Position numbers and translations under genes: made by a program
IMG/VR virus record: IMGVR_UViG_3300035698_020314
Span: 1-32,682 of that record
Strand: one strand, 5' to 3'
Length of the DNA stretch: 32,682 nt
Source: a virus
Shown: in pieces, positions 30,560-32,682 of the stretch
How positions within the stretch are numbered: the first letter of the stretch is position 1
How the letters are laid out: every line of letters starts with the position of its first letter
Notes under the pieces: generated by a model
The model's input: only the letters and a program-made list of their open reading frames with translations
Told to the model about the DNA's origin: nothing
The model's database searches: none

Positions 30560-32130
30560 TATGCTGATTTTAAGTATTCATTTATAATTAAATTTTCAAA
30601 CAGTTCATTTTTATCTACACCTTTGCCGTCTAAAACGTTTCTGGAAATCATTCTTTTATTATCTATCATTCTTGCTATTTTCTCCTCAATAGTATCTTTA
30701 GCAAAAAGGTAATAAATAATACATTTACGTTTTTGACCAATACGGTGTATTCGATCTTCAGCCTGGTCTAAAGCACTTGGGGTAAAAGGAAACTCAACAA
30801 AAACGGTATTAAAAGCAGAGGTAAGCGTTGAACCAACCCCAGCTGCTTTAATATTGCCTACAAATAGTTTTATTTTAGGATTGTTTTGAAATTTGTTTAC
30901 AATGTTTTGTCTATTTTTTTCTAAAGTACTACCGTCAATTTTAACGGCAATTCGTTTAAATTTTTGGTATATAGGTTCAACCATAGCGCAATGGTGGGCA
31001 AATACAACTAATTTATTACCACTATTAAGAAAGTTTTCAATCCATTGTATGCTATATTTTAACTTACCATCAGCAGCTAGGGTTCTTAATTTGGTGTATT
31101 GTTTTCTAATCAAATTATAATTTCCATTACTTAGGGAACGTTCAAACGCTTTATGGGCAGTGGCGTATTCTTTTTTATTATCAATTTCCAGAGGTACTAT
31201 TGTTTTCGTTTTTGGTGGTAGCTCCGGGAGGACATTTTGTTTTAACCTGCGAATCATAATAGTATCTTTTAGGATTCTATTTAATTCCATAGTGTTTGAA
31301 GCTCCTTTGTAATTCCAACTAAAACCGTCATGGTAAGCTCCACAAAACTTATGTGCAAAAGTAATAAAAGGGGGACAATTTTTTGGGTCTATTAAATTCC
31401 AAGCATTAAAGATTTCTACAGGACGGTTTTCAATAGGTGTGCCACTTATTAAAATCCTATGAGGAGAAAGTGCCCCCAATGCTTTTACGTTTTGAGTTCT
31501 GAGAGTATCATTGTTTTTAAAGTAGTGACATTCATCAGCAATAAATACCTTAGCATTCATTTTCTTTAGCTTCTTGTACCAATATCCCAATATATCGTAA
31601 TTGATTATTGCTATATCCTTTTTTATAGAGTGAGTAGTGCATCCAGAAAGAACTTGAAAAGAGGGTTCTACAATATAATTCTCTATTATCTCAGCCCAGT
31701 TAAGTTTAAGGGAGGCAGGGACAACTATGATAGCAGGTCTTTTTTTTGGGTGTAATTGTAACCAAGCTAATACTTGAATAGTTTTACCCAGTCCCATTTC
31801 ATCTGCCAATAGAACGTTTCCTTGTTTAGCATCTATCATCGCAATCCCTTTTTTCTGAAAAGGGTATAATTCAATATTTTTTAAACCGGGAATGTTAAAA
31901 TCTTTTATATGCTTCTTATAATAATACTGTAAAGGGCTGTCCAAGGTATAACTTAAACTAATTAACAATTGGATAGACACTAAATCAGCTACTAATAAGA
32001 CAGTTTTAGAAGCGGCGTGATATCTTCTATATGAAAGGGGGTTAAACTGTTTTAAATCGGATGTAATAAAGCCTTTAGCTTTTACCAAGTAAGTCCCTTT
32101 ATTGTTTCGTATTAATTGCGCCGTTTTCAT
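30559..32130 (-). CDS. SNF2-family ATPase/helicase
   Basis: This 523-residue protein has the SNF2 motif set: LADEMGLGKT (108-117, Walker A), IIVVPASLKLNW, DECH box (199-202), ISGTPIENRP, and in the second RecA domain FVGNIKAAGVGSTLT and QAEDRIHRIGQKRKC. This is the compact SMARCAL1-like arrangement found in phages and other mobile elements. Roles can include remodelling forks or annealing strands. It follows a small gene and a pentapeptide protein and precedes the primase. Confidence 0.85.
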   Translation of the reverse strand: MKTAQLIRNNKGTYLVKAKGFITSDLKQFNPLSYRRYHAASKTVLLVADLVSIQLLISLSYTLDSPLQYYYKKHIKDFNIPGLKNIELYPFQKKGIAMIDAKQGNVLLADEMGLGKTIQVLAWLQLHPKKRPAIIVVPASLKLNWAEIIENYIVEPSFQVLSGCTTHSIKKDIAIINYDILGYWYKKLKKMNAKVFIADECHYFKNNDTLRTQNVKALGALSPHRILISGTPIENRPVEIFNAWNLIDPKNCPPFITFAHKFCGAYHDGFSWNYKGASNTMELNRILKDTIMIRRLKQNVLPELPPKTKTIVPLEIDNKKEYATAHKAFERSLSNGNYNLIRKQYTKLRTLAADGKLKYSIQWIENFLNSGNKLVVFAHHCAMVEPIYQKFKRIAVKIDGSTLEKNRQNIVNKFQNNPKIKLFVGNIKAAGVGSTLTSAFNTVFVEFPFTPSALDQAEDRIHRIGQKRKCIIYYLFAKDTIEEKIARMIDNKRMISRNVLDGKGVDKNELFENLIINEYLKSA

Positions 32131-32131
32131 A

Positions 32132-32320
32132 TTAGTTTAAACAAATGAGTGAAAAATTCCCATTAGGATTAATAAAAGAATCCTCATGTTCCAACAGGTT
32201 AATAAATATATATAAGTTTAGCAGCCTTGAGTAACGTTTGTAAGGTTGTCGTTCCCTTGACAACATATAAACTGATCTAACAATCTTAAACTTTTTTGTG
32301 GTCATGATTATGTTTTTCAT
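32132..32320 (-). CDS. Small basic protein of unknown function
   Basis: This 62-residue protein begins [16 protein letters not shown]. Its ATG overlaps the stop of the pentapeptide gene (ATGA), which supports this start over the internal ATG at 32305. It is Arg/Lys-rich with hydrophobic patches ([13 protein letters not shown]). One base separates it from the SNF2 gene. No family recognised. Confidence 0.5.
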   Translation of the reverse strand: MKNIIMTTKKFKIVRSVYMLSRERQPYKRYSRLLNLYIFINLLEHEDSFINPNGNFSLICLN

Positions 32321-32682
32321 AATTCAGGTACTTCAGGGATTCTATGAAACTGATTAACGTAAGGTTTTAATGTTTCCAACAATTCCGTTTCTTCTTTAGT
32401 CGGGTTTTCTGAATGTTTTATTAAGGAGGCTAAATGGTAAGCTATTTGTATTCTGATTTTAGAATCGGTTTTCATTTTCAAACTCCCACACCATAAGGGT
32501 AAACATGAAAAATCCAAATCAGCATCTCTCAAATCAGCATCTCTCAAATCAGCACCTCTCAAATTAGTATTATCTAAATCAGCATCTCTCAAATCAGCAT
32601 CTCTCAAATCAGCACCTCTCAAATTAGCACCTTTTAAATCAGCATCTCTCAAATCAGCATCTCTCAAATCAGCATCTCTCAA
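32317..32682 (-). CDS. Pentapeptide-repeat protein, 5' partial
   Basis: The frame runs to the window edge without a start (its first codon there is TTG, Leu), so the N terminus is missing. The visible part has eleven pentapeptides of A(D/N)LRx type, then a C-terminal domain ([18 protein letters not shown], then a [11 protein letters not shown] end) of a kind I recall in phage and bacterial pentapeptide proteins. Pentapeptide repeats form a right-handed quadrilateral beta helix; some such proteins mimic DNA and bind gyrase, most are unassigned. Confidence 0.75.
   Translation of the reverse strand: MRDADLRDADLRDADLKGANLRGADLRDADLRDADLDNTNLRGADLRDADLRDADLDFSCLPLWCGSLKMKTDSKIRIQIAYHLASLIKHSENPTKEETELLETLKPYVNQFHRIPEVPEL
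32521..32682. repeat. 60-bp higher-order repeat of 15-bp pentapeptide units
   Basis: The 15-base unit agcatctctcaaatc recurs. Blocks beginning at 32521, 32581 and 32641 are near identical: the first two share their first 47 bases exactly, and the third, cut by the window edge, matches the first two for 34 bases. So four pentapeptides (60 bases) form a larger repeating block. Recent duplication is the simplest explanation. Confidence 0.8.

Noticed and set aside
32521-32682. CRISPR-like array
   Set aside because: The repeats are contiguous, lack unique spacers and translate as pentapeptides in one open frame.

Overview
This window looks like part of an AT-rich genome of a tailed double-stranded DNA phage. 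A late-type block (end of a tail-fibre-like gene, then a lysis cassette) meets a nearly complete, tightly packed replication and recombination block. I see no rRNA, tRNA, integrase, transposase or CRISPR array. The host is probably a member of the Bacteroidota. This is an inference from A/T-rich leaders without consistent Shine-Dalgarno sites, one TAnnTTTG-type promoter motif, and a GH16-type glycanase suited to polysaccharide-rich habitats. TAA, TGA and TAG are all used as stops, so the standard bacterial code fits.

Layout. Bases 1-3493 are on the + strand: a tail-fibre-like protein with exact 51-residue repeats (5' end off the window), a GH16-fold protein with a membrane anchor and lipobox, four small proteins (three with membrane segments, one a holin candidate) and a CHAP-type endolysin. 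At 3493/3494 a + gene and a - gene meet stop codon to stop codon with no base between. Everything from 3494 to 32682 is on the - strand and reads leftward, often with ATGA or longer overlaps.

Read in the direction of transcription, the - strand block holds: a pentapeptide-repeat protein (5' end off the window), an SNF2 helicase, a zinc-ribbon/TOPRIM primase, a structured leader, a winged-helix initiator-like protein, a DnaC-like loader, small zinc-ribbon and SH3-like proteins, a DnaB-like helicase and a QueE-like protein that has lost its iron-sulfur motif. A 383-base gap with a strong bidirectional terminator follows. Next come a Lys/Glu/Ala-rich protein and a coupled enzyme block (radical SAM, FAD oxidoreductase, aldo/keto reductase, second radical SAM of the spore-photoproduct-lyase type, small Cys-rich protein). 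Then come an unknown protein, a microprotein, a DUF2156-like (GNAT-fold) protein, a sliding clamp, a polymerase split into UDG-exonuclease and polymerase chains, a clamp loader, a gp32-type ssDNA-binding protein, RecA, RuvC, and a Rad50/SbcC-Mre11/SbcD set whose Rad50 is split in two genes.

Together these genes supply initiation, helicase loading, priming, processive synthesis, strand exchange and junction resolution. The least explained parts are the redox/radical-SAM block with its DUF2156-like neighbour, the cluster-less QueE-like protein, the split Rad50 and polymerase, and several microproteins whose starts and stops overlap their neighbours.
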